Program-made: the position numbers and the translations under genes
Notes under the pieces: generated by a model
Told to the model about the DNA's origin: nothing
What the model saw: only the letters and a program-made list of their open reading frames with translations
The model's database searches: none
Shown: in pieces, positions 1 to 6,147 of the stretch
Numbering within the stretch: position 1 is the first letter of the stretch
Layout: each line of letters opens with the position of its first letter
Origin: Acidobacteriota bacterium
GTDB lineage: Bacteria > Acidobacteriota > Thermoanaerobaculia > Multivoradales > SZUA-115
Assembly (NCBI GenBank): GCA_003231035.1
Contig: QIHU01000811.1
Span: forward strand, 1 to 8,527
Direction: 5' to 3'
DNA length: 8,527 nt

Positions 1-590
1 ACCTCGCACTCGCTCGCGGTGCGCGCGGTGACCGACTGCGGCCAACCGCTCATCGCGCCGATCTCGCCCAGGATCTCGCCGGAGCCCAGGCGGGCGCCGG
101 CACCCGCCGGAAGATCGAAGTCCATCGTCGCCAAGAAGGTGATTGCCATCTTGTCGCCGACAGAGGGTACCTGCACCCGACTGGGCGACTCGGCGGTGGC
201 GGTGGCGGTGGCCCCCTTTTTTTTCTCGGTCGGTATGGCCAGTGCCGTACGCGACAGGTCGAAGATCGGCGCCGGCTCGGCGCTGCCGCCGCTCAGCCCG
301 CGCACGAAGACCTCCACCTCGCCGTGGACGATGAAAAAGGCGAGGTCGATGTAGGTCCCCTCTTCGAAGAGCACCGAGCCGGCACTCCAAGTGGCGACCG
401 AAATATCGGGACTGATGCGTTCGAGGAAGGCGTCGTCGTAGTCGGCGAAGATCTCGTAGCGCCGCAAGTCGGTGACCGAGAGCTTGTCCGAGGCCGAGAT
501 CAGGCCGGTGCTGGCGCCGAAGGAGGTCCAGCGGTCCCGGTACTGCTCGAACCGTTTGAGCGTTGTCCTACTGTGCGGATCGGCGGTCAT
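1..590 (-). CDS. Cyclic-nucleotide-binding-fold protein, C-terminus outside the window
   Basis: The frame stays open from ATG 590 to the window edge (196 codons). The start is well supported: AGGAGG at 602-597 lies 6 bases upstream, and the ATG overlaps the octahaem cytochrome stop as ATGA. Residues about 45-96 read as the first half of a cNMP-binding beta-roll (GSVLFEEGTYIDLAFFIVHG, then EVEVF). The phosphate-binding-cassette part follows at about 168-190 (LGSGEILGEIGAMSGWPQSV). Between them is an insertion of roughly 65-70 residues, low in complexity around 123-134 (KKKGATATATAE). The usual cassette Arg (P-R-x-A) is replaced by Gln185, so classical cAMP binding is doubtful. No signal peptide is visible, so it is probably cytoplasmic. 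As the last visible gene of the cytochrome operon it may be a regulator or an adaptor. An HTH or other effector domain could lie beyond the edge; none is seen here. Confidence 0.82.
   Translation of the reverse strand, partial: MTADPHSRTTLKRFEQYRDRWTSFGASTGLISASDKLSVTDLRRYEIFADYDDAFLERISPDISVATWSAGSVLFEEGTYIDLAFFIVHGEVEVFVRGLSGGSAEPAPIFDLSRTALAIPTEKKKGATATATAESPSRVQVPSVGDKMAITFLATMDFDLPAGAGARLGSGEILGEIGAMSGWPQSVTARTASECE
192..224 (-). repeat. Hexanucleotide repeat next to an A8G5 tract inside the CNB gene
   Basis: On the minus strand a run of eight A and five G (224-212) is followed by three copies of GCCACC (ending near 192). They encode KKKGATATATA in the inserted segment of the cyclic-nucleotide-binding-fold protein. 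The run contains A AAA AAG in phase with the reading frame. The normal frame continues correctly into the conserved cassette, so the gene is intact as sequenced. Confidence 0.8.
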
Positions 591-2770
591 CGAGCGCCTC
601 CTGGCGGTGGTTGAACGGTTTGATAGAGCAGCTCCAACCGCTCCTTGACGAGGAGCAGCAGATCCTCGATCGTAGCGGAGCTCTCGAGCGGAGGGAAAGG
701 CGGTAGATCGAGTGGCCCTTGGCCCACCGTAGTGGGGAAGATCAGGGCCGCCGGTCCTGACCCTCGCGACCCTGATGCTCCTGCTTGCGGACTGCCTGCG
801 GGGCGCGGCCGGTTCCACGATGCCCCGGTTGCGGCGGCCAAGCTAGGAGAGCGTTTGCCCTGTCGCTCGACCACCGCCGCGGCGGCGGGGGCCAACTCGG
901 CCAACTCGACCTTGGGCACGGGCCCGCGGGCCGCCAAGGCCGTGCGGAACGCGGCGCTGAGCGCCTGGCCCGAGGCCGGTGCATGATCCCAGTGGTCGAT
1001 CTTAGCCATGCCGGCAGAGTAGTCGAAACCCTGGCCGGAGGGATGGCCGGAGGAGAGTAGCCGAGGATCGGTGATGAAGTGACAACCGGTGCAGGTCTGG
1101 GCGCGAGTCTTGAGGTTCTTGAGTTCGACCATTCCCTGGCTGAGGGCGTTGACGTAGCCGGGACGGCGGGTTCCCAGTGCTTTGTCACCCTCCTTGTGCG
1201 GCTCCAGGAAGTCCTTGGCCGGGCCGTGGCAGCTCTCGCAGCTGACCCCATCGAAGACGTCGAAAGCCTCGCTACCCGAGACCACCGTGCCGTGGCAGTC
1301 CATGCACACCTGGTTGCCTTTGGTCATGCTGCCGACTTTGACCTTGTAGAGCAGGGCGATCTTGACGTTCTTGGCGGCGCGATCGAAGAAGGGCTGGGCG
1401 GTTCTGGCATGAGGGTCGCCAGCCCACCACTCGTTCGGGCCTTCGTGGCAACCACCGCAAGCCCCTGGTCCTAGGGTGCGAAACTTGGAACGCGGACGGA
1501 TTCGCCGCTTGAACGTGCCGACCGCGGGCCGGCCGACGTTCGCGGTCGCTGCTGCCGAGGTGCCCTCACCGGTGGTTGCGGCTAGTGTGGCGTTAGCGCC
1601 ACCGCCGCCAGTCTCGCCAATCGCGCCGTTGTCGCCAGCCTCGCTAGCCGGGCCGTCGCCGGCTCCTGGGCTAACTTCATCGCTGGCCAGTACGGGGTCG
1701 GGCTCGGGCTCGCTGAGGCCCTGGACCAGAGGGTCGAGACTGGCCAACTGGAGCGCGTCGGCGCGGTCGAGGAAGCGCCGGCTGACGGCTCCTATCTCGT
1801 CCGCGGCCCGGCGCAGGGCCGCTCCGTTGTTGGGCACCGCCCGAACCTTGCCAGCGATGGTCAGGATCTCCTGGATCTCGGGTAAGGAGACTTTCAGGCT
1901 GATCTTTTGGATCTCGCGCAATGCCGTCTGGTAGCGGCGGCTGACGGCGCGTGAGTAGGCGCCGTTCTCGGTTGCCGCGGCCACCGCGCGCAGGCTGTAC
2001 TCGAGCGCCACCGTGCGCCCCACCACGTACAGCGGTCGTTTCTCTTCCGCGCTGCGCTGACGGTTGCTCGCCCCTTCCTCGCCGCGGGTGGCGGCGAGGA
2101 AGTTGTGGCGCATCGAGCCCTGCGAACGTTCGACCAACTCAAAGCCGATGCTCCCGGTGCTGTGGCCGCCGACGTTGACCAACGCTTCCTCGGGAACGGT
2201 GTGGCAACCAAAACAGCTGGTGGCGACGCCATAGAGGTCGGAGGGTCGCCGCATGCCCGCCTTGCGGCTCGCCGCGATGCGGCTCTCCCGGTGTTCGACC
2301 GGTTCGCTGCGATGGTCGAATCCCTCGCCGTACTCGTTGTGCAGGTCGATCCAGTCGCGGCCCGCGCCGTGGCAGGACTCGCAGGAAACGCCAGAGGCGG
2401 CTCGCAACTCTCCGTTCGTCTCCGTGGGCGTGTAGTGGCAGCGCAAGCAGAGGCTGTCGCGCTTCATCAGCCTAAATCCCATCTTGGTGGCGATCGCCTC
2501 CGCCGACTTCTTGCGGTGGAGGGTGCGAAAACCGGTGGCGTGGGTCGTTTTCTTCCACACCGCGAACTCCGCCAAGTGGCATTCGCCGCACGACTCGGCG
2601 GTGACGATCTTCTCGGGCGGTTCGCGGGCGTAGTCGCCCTCCGGCGCCGGTTGTGCTCCGCCCACCGCGAAGGCGGCGAGGAGACTCAGCCCTAGGGCGG
2701 CGCAAGCGAGCACCGCTCTCGCCCGCTTGGGCGAAGGATGGGACGGTGTCGGGGGGCCGGCGCCGGTCAT
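587..2770 (-). CDS. Octahaem c-type cytochrome, cytochrome c554-like, two tetrahaem modules
   Basis: This 727-residue secreted electron-transfer protein has eight CXXCH haem sites, at C61, C108, C130, C186, C438, C489, C511 and C560. They form two tetrahaem modules with near-equal spacing (47/22/56 and 51/22/49). Each module opens with C-x2-C-H-x6-W-x4-H-A (H77, H454) and closes with a GH[SP][TS]G motif after its fourth haem (H203, H576), which are likely distal ligands. This pattern fits the cytochrome c554 family. Residues about 240-350 look helical and 351-415 are a Gly/Ala/Glu-rich linker. The C-terminal tail is rich in Pro and Ala with a short amphipathic helix near 698-718. The signal peptide has a long n-region, KRAR at 15-18, a hydrophobic core at 19-36 and possible cleavage near GGA-QP. 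The ATG overlaps the barrel stop (TGATG) with no clear Shine-Dalgarno, so translation is probably coupled. The location is likely periplasmic; the substrate is unknown. Confidence 0.9.
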   Translation of the reverse strand: MTGAGPPTPSHPSPKRARAVLACAALGLSLLAAFAVGGAQPAPEGDYAREPPEKIVTAESCGECHLAEFAVWKKTTHATGFRTLHRKKSAEAIATKMGFRLMKRDSLCLRCHYTPTETNGELRAASGVSCESCHGAGRDWIDLHNEYGEGFDHRSEPVEHRESRIAASRKAGMRRPSDLYGVATSCFGCHTVPEEALVNVGGHSTGSIGFELVERSQGSMRHNFLAATRGEEGASNRQRSAEEKRPLYVVGRTVALEYSLRAVAAATENGAYSRAVSRRYQTALREIQKISLKVSLPEIQEILTIAGKVRAVPNNGAALRRAADEIGAVSRRFLDRADALQLASLDPLVQGLSEPEPDPVLASDEVSPGAGDGPASEAGDNGAIGETGGGGANATLAATTGEGTSAAATANVGRPAVGTFKRRIRPRSKFRTLGPGACGGCHEGPNEWWAGDPHARTAQPFFDRAAKNVKIALLYKVKVGSMTKGNQVCMDCHGTVVSGSEAFDVFDGVSCESCHGPAKDFLEPHKEGDKALGTRRPGYVNALSQGMVELKNLKTRAQTCTGCHFITDPRLLSSGHPSGQGFDYSAGMAKIDHWDHAPASGQALSAAFRTALAARGPVPKVELAELAPAAAAVVERQGKRSPSLAAATGASWNRPRPAGSPQAGASGSRGSGPAALIFPTTVGQGPLDLPPFPPLESSATIEDLLLLVKERLELLYQTVQPPPGGAR

Positions 2771-4233
2771 CAGAATTTGAGTACCAACTCCACTCGTCCG
2801 CCGAAAAGATCGATATCGCTCGCTCCTGGCAAGGTGCTCTCGCGCACCCCGGCAAAGGCGTCGAGCACCAGCACCCAGTGGCGGCCAAAGGCGGCTTGGT
2901 AGCGCGCCGTCGCGGCCACCGCGGTCGCGACGTCATCCTCGGTACCCACCCGACCGCCGAGCTCGACGATCAGCTGTCGGCGGGTGTTGCGGTAGAACCA
3001 TTGATACCCCACGGCGGCCCCGGCGACGTCTTTGGCCTGGCTGCTGAGAGCGGCGCCGAAGCGGCCAATTCCCACCGCGGCGAAGTTGATCCCGGCCCGC
3101 CCCAGGGGACCGCCGGCCGCCGGGCCACGGGCGGCGGAAGAAAACTCGTCGAGCGCCAAGAAGGTGTTGAAGTAGAACAAATTGTGGCTGTGAGCCGGGG
3201 TCCAGGAGGCCTCGGTGAAGAGCAGCACGCCGTCGGTGGCGAAGGCGGTCTCCTCATCGATGGCCGAAGAAGCGAGCAGGCGAAACGAGGTGCTCGCCTT
3301 GCCGATGCGCTGCACGGCGCTGACTCCACCGGTGATCAGGTCGCCGCGCAGGGGGTCGTCCGAACTGACGTAGACCAAGTCGGCGTCGATCGTCGAGGTG
3401 CGTAGGTCGGTCGAGGTGAGCAGGGCGAAGAGCTGCGCCGATTCATCCTCGAGATTGCCGCCCCCGGCGCCCCGGCCGACCTCGTTCCAGCCCCAGAAGA
3501 AGGTGGCGCGGACGTTGGAGGTGTTCTTGGGTTGCAGACTGTTGCGGGTCAGACCGATGCCATCGACCGCATCGTTGATCAAGATCCCCTCTTGGAAGAA
3601 CAGCGGCTGGCGGCCGACCGAAAAGCCGATGTCGGTGGCGCGCGAGTCGGTGGGCGACAGGTTTGGAAAGATCTCCCCGAAGTCGCCCTCGAAGAAGAGG
3701 CTGGTGATCGTGCCGTTGATCTCGCTCGCGAAGTCTTCCTCGACCCCTGGAATGTTCGAGTCAAAGACATAGGAAGTGAATCGCCCGTCCTCGTCGAATG
3801 GCCGGAAGCCGATCACCAGCCGTTCGCTGCCGGTGAGCTGGAGGTTGACGAAGAGGTCGAGCCGGGCGGCCAACTCACTCACCCGCGCCCCGTCCTGCTC
3901 GGCGCTTTGAATCGCCGTGCGCAAAGTGCCGAAGACCAAGAGGGACGGTTGCCAGACGGCCCCGGTGGGCAGTTCGAACCCCGGACGTAGGGTGCCGGTG
4001 CCGAGGAAGGGCTCGCCCAGCTCGACGATCGGCTTGGGTCGCTTCGGGAAGCCGTCGAGCTGTAGCGGGATGGCTTCGTCGCTGAGTCGGCTGCTGTGCT
4101 TGCCATGCTCTTCTTCCCCCTCGGGCGGATCATGCTCTTGCGCTGCCGCGACGATCGGCGCGAGCAGCACCATGGCGAGAAAAACGACGGCGAGCAACCC
4201 GTCAGCTCTGAAAGTATAGCGATGGCGGCGCAT
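2770..4233 (-). CDS. Outer-membrane beta-barrel (porin-like) protein of the cytochrome operon
   Basis: The product is 487 residues from the ATG at 4233. A GTG at 4266 would add 11 residues, but the ATG overlaps the pentahaem stop as TAATG and has GAGG (4244-4241) 7 bases upstream, so I chose it. A signal peptide covers residues 1-31 (MRRHRYTFR, hydrophobic core, cleavage near AAA-QE). A short acidic and His-containing segment follows (about 32-49, EHDPPEGEEEHGKH). The rest alternates polar and hydrophobic residues in many short strands separated by Gly/Asp/Asn turns and ends in Phe (ELVLKF). This terminal aromatic residue is the classic signal for Bam-dependent barrels. Its place between two multihaem cytochromes suggests it could sheathe or dock one of them, as MtrB or OmbB do, but it is clearly shorter than those. 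I do not recognise a specific family; a general porin is the alternative. Confidence 0.8.
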   Translation of the reverse strand: MRRHRYTFRADGLLAVVFLAMVLLAPIVAAAQEHDPPEGEEEHGKHSSRLSDEAIPLQLDGFPKRPKPIVELGEPFLGTGTLRPGFELPTGAVWQPSLLVFGTLRTAIQSAEQDGARVSELAARLDLFVNLQLTGSERLVIGFRPFDEDGRFTSYVFDSNIPGVEEDFASEINGTITSLFFEGDFGEIFPNLSPTDSRATDIGFSVGRQPLFFQEGILINDAVDGIGLTRNSLQPKNTSNVRATFFWGWNEVGRGAGGGNLEDESAQLFALLTSTDLRTSTIDADLVYVSSDDPLRGDLITGGVSAVQRIGKASTSFRLLASSAIDEETAFATDGVLLFTEASWTPAHSHNLFYFNTFLALDEFSSAARGPAAGGPLGRAGINFAAVGIGRFGAALSSQAKDVAGAAVGYQWFYRNTRRQLIVELGGRVGTEDDVATAVAATARYQAAFGRHWVLVLDAFAGVRESTLPGASDIDLFGGRVELVLKF

Positions 4234-6053
4234 TAGGGAGCCTCGATTTTCAAGTCGGTTTCCCACAGCACCAGGTGGCCGTCGACGATCCGTTCGGCCA
4301 CCTCGCGGGCGCTCATCCCGTAGTCGAAGCCGACCTCCTTGATCTCATGGATGAGATTGATCGGGATCATGCCGGCGATGATTCGGACCCGAGCGATGTA
4401 CGGTCCCTTGCCGGTAAGGGCCGCCTTGTCAATGCGGTACTTCGCCCAGCGGTGGCCCAGCGGTTCGATGTTCTGTTTGTGTTTGCGGGCGCCGCGCGGT
4501 CGGCCGGTGAGGATGGTCGAGGAGGTGGAGGGGCGCAGGAAGGGGAGTGGGTCGGGCGAGTAGTTGACCGCCAGCACCTGCTCGCGCTCGCCGCCGCGCA
4601 CCATGCGGGTCAGGAACTTGGCCTGCAAGCTGAATAGGGATCGATCGAGCGGTAGCTCGCCGTTGTGGACGTAGAGCGAGTGCAGGTCGCGCACGTCGCC
4701 GTTGGGGTCTAGATCGCCGCTCTCAAAGACCGTGGTGCCTTCGCTATCCTTGACCTCCACCTGCAACCAAACCAGCCGCTCGGCGTCGAAGCCGGTGGGC
4801 ACTCCGTGGCCGTTGGTGGCGTTCTTGACCTCCACCTTGAAGGCGATGCCCCGGGAACTGGCCCGCTCGACGATCAGTTCGCCGAGTTGGTAGCCGGCCT
4901 GAAGCACTCGCAGGCGGTCGCGGTTGGCCTCGGCGAGCAGTTCGAGGTTTTGGTCGAGGATGTCACGGGCGTCGTAGCGGTCGTCGGCCGAACCCCAGCG
5001 GTCGGGGAAGGCGAAGTCGCTCGGGATCGAGTCTTCGAACGCATCACTCCCCCAGCCCGCCCGCCAGTCGAAGGTCAACCACTCGCGGATGGTCGCCAAC
5101 TCCGAGGCCTGGGTGTTGTGCGGGAAGATCCCCGGGTGGATCACCGAGTGGTCAGGGCCGATGAACATGTGGTTGGTCCGCTTGCGCACCACCGTCGGTT
5201 TGCCGCCGATCACCGCCGCGGGGGCTTGGGCGTAGGGCGAGACCTTGCCCGGTTCGGTGGCCATGTGGCAGTCCTGGCAAGAGATGCCCTCCTTGGCCGC
5301 CGGCGAGTTCTTGAACTCGCTGAACGCCTCTTCCAGCCGGAAGCCGTTGACCAGATTCACGTCATGGCAGGTGGCGCAGAACCCCGAGGTGTCGATCTGG
5401 AAGAACTTCTCGGCTTTGGCGTGGATGGCGCGGCCCGCCTTGCCGCGTTCGGCGTTGACCCGGTAGTCGCTACTTTCGATGACCCGCGCCAGCTCTTCGT
5501 CGCCGGTCGGCCCGTAGACCGGCTCGAAGAGGTCGCCCTCGACGATCGCCAGCCGTCCCGAGAGTTTGCCGTAGGCTTTGTTCACCCGGTGGCAGACGAT
5601 GCAGGTCACCCCTTCGCGCGAGGTCGGGTGGCGATCCATATTGCTGATGAACACGGGTTCGCCCAAGTTCATCCCGACCGGCGTGTGGCAGCGGATGCAA
5701 AAATCGCCATTGGTGCCGTTGGTGAGCTTCAAGATGGTGCCCTGCATGGCGTTGAACACCGGGCTCATCTGGGCGTAGGCGTGCGGCGAAACCGACCATG
5801 CACGGTAGTGGTCTGGATGGCAGGTGGCGCAGGTGGTGGCGGAAGGGAACCGGTTCTCAAGGAACAGCGCGGCGTGTTCTTCCTCGGCGTCCACCGCCTC
5901 GACACCTTCCGCATCGATCGCAGCTTCTTGGGTTCCGGTCTCCGCCGCGAGAGGCTCTTGTGGCGAGGCCTGGAAGGCCCATCCGGCTACCGCGAGCACT
6001 AGGGCGGAGCACAGGAGTATCGGCCGATGGGCTCCTCGCTGTTCTGGTCGCAT
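4233..6053 (-). CDS. Pentahaem c-type cytochrome with C-terminal beta-rich domain
   Basis: The product is 606 residues from the ATG at 6053. A longer form from 6098 would remove the gene's own GGAG (6065-6062) from the leader and spoil the signal peptide, so the shorter start is preferred. The signal peptide has a hydrophobic core at about 11-28 and probable cleavage before QEPLAAE. Five CXXCH sites lie at C75, C119, C151, C226 and C259. The first has the same C-x2-C-H-x6-W-x4-H-A signature as both octahaem modules (H91). The fourth and fifth sit in a CATCHDV...ISCQDCHM arrangement common in multihaem cytochromes. TNHMFIGPDH (293-302) offers further histidine ligands. From about 400 a haem-free, beta-rich domain begins with NATNGHGVPTG (411-421) and continues to the end. 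It is first gene of the four-gene operon, with its own promoter. It is probably periplasmic or at the cell surface and carries electrons; no catalytic site is identifiable. Confidence 0.88.
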   Translation of the reverse strand: MRPEQRGAHRPILLCSALVLAVAGWAFQASPQEPLAAETGTQEAAIDAEGVEAVDAEEEHAALFLENRFPSATTCATCHPDHYRAWSVSPHAYAQMSPVFNAMQGTILKLTNGTNGDFCIRCHTPVGMNLGEPVFISNMDRHPTSREGVTCIVCHRVNKAYGKLSGRLAIVEGDLFEPVYGPTGDEELARVIESSDYRVNAERGKAGRAIHAKAEKFFQIDTSGFCATCHDVNLVNGFRLEEAFSEFKNSPAAKEGISCQDCHMATEPGKVSPYAQAPAAVIGGKPTVVRKRTNHMFIGPDHSVIHPGIFPHNTQASELATIREWLTFDWRAGWGSDAFEDSIPSDFAFPDRWGSADDRYDARDILDQNLELLAEANRDRLRVLQAGYQLGELIVERASSRGIAFKVEVKNATNGHGVPTGFDAERLVWLQVEVKDSEGTTVFESGDLDPNGDVRDLHSLYVHNGELPLDRSLFSLQAKFLTRMVRGGEREQVLAVNYSPDPLPFLRPSTSSTILTGRPRGARKHKQNIEPLGHRWAKYRIDKAALTGKGPYIARVRIIAGMIPINLIHEIKEVGFDYGMSAREVAERIVDGHLVLWETDLKIEAP

Positions 6054-6061
6054 CGCTACAG

Positions 6062-6086
6062 CTCCTTTTTTTTGGCAAGTATACCA
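6062..6086 (-). promoter_or_regulatory. Extended -10 promoter and ribosome binding site of the cytochrome operon
   Basis: On the minus strand TGGTATACT (6086-6078) matches an extended -10 element (TGN plus TATACT, 5 of 6 to TATAAT). No good -35 is present; TTCCAA 18 bases upstream is weak. Transcription should begin about 7 bases downstream, near 6071, within a run of eight A (6073-6066). That run leads straight into GGAG (6065-6062), 8 bases from the ATG. The leader would be only about 18 bases long. This supports a separate promoter for the pentahaem gene despite the short gap to the symporter. Confidence 0.55.
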
Positions 6087-6106
6087 AAGCCTGCGCAAAT
6101 CTTGGA

Positions 6107-6125
6107 AATCTCAGGTACAGAGATT
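6107..6125. promoter_or_regulatory. Inverted repeat, possible operator upstream of the cytochrome promoter
   Basis: AATCTC and GAGATT form a perfect 6-bp dyad separated by 7 bases (AGGTACA). The centre (6116) lies about 45 bases upstream of the predicted start site at about 6071, near where activators of the CRP/FNR superfamily commonly bind. It does not match the E. coli CRP or FNR consensus. It also lies just past the symporter stop (6148) and could be a weak hairpin in that transcript, but no U-run follows, so I do not call a terminator. Confidence 0.35.
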
Positions 6126-6147
6126 GGCCGCGCAGCTCGCTTCGTCG

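Noticed and set aside
587..2770. Lipoprotein signal (VLAC at residues 20-23) in the octahaem cytochrome
   Set aside because: The Cys lies at the start of the hydrophobic core, right after KRAR, and the residues before it do not fit a lipobox.
2653..3405. Plus-strand open frame antisense to the barrel and the octahaem N-terminus
   Set aside because: No recognisable protein features; Gly/Arg/Glu-rich composition typical of a shadow frame.
4233..4266. GTG at 4266 as start of the barrel protein
   Set aside because: It overlaps the upstream gene by 34 bases, whereas ATG 4233 has a proper ribosome site, a TAATG overlap and a clean signal peptide.
4806..6002. Long plus-strand open frame (398 codons) antisense to the pentahaem gene
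   Set aside because: It mirrors a real coding frame in GC-rich DNA, has no domain or ribosome site, and the opposite strand shows five haem motifs and a signal peptide.
6078..6086. Sigma-54 promoter around TTGGTATACTTGCC
   Set aside because: The GG and GC elements are 7 bases apart instead of the required 10.
6053..6147. Terminator between the symporter and the pentahaem gene
   Set aside because: The only dyad is 6 bp with no T-run after it; partial read-through between the blocks remains possible.
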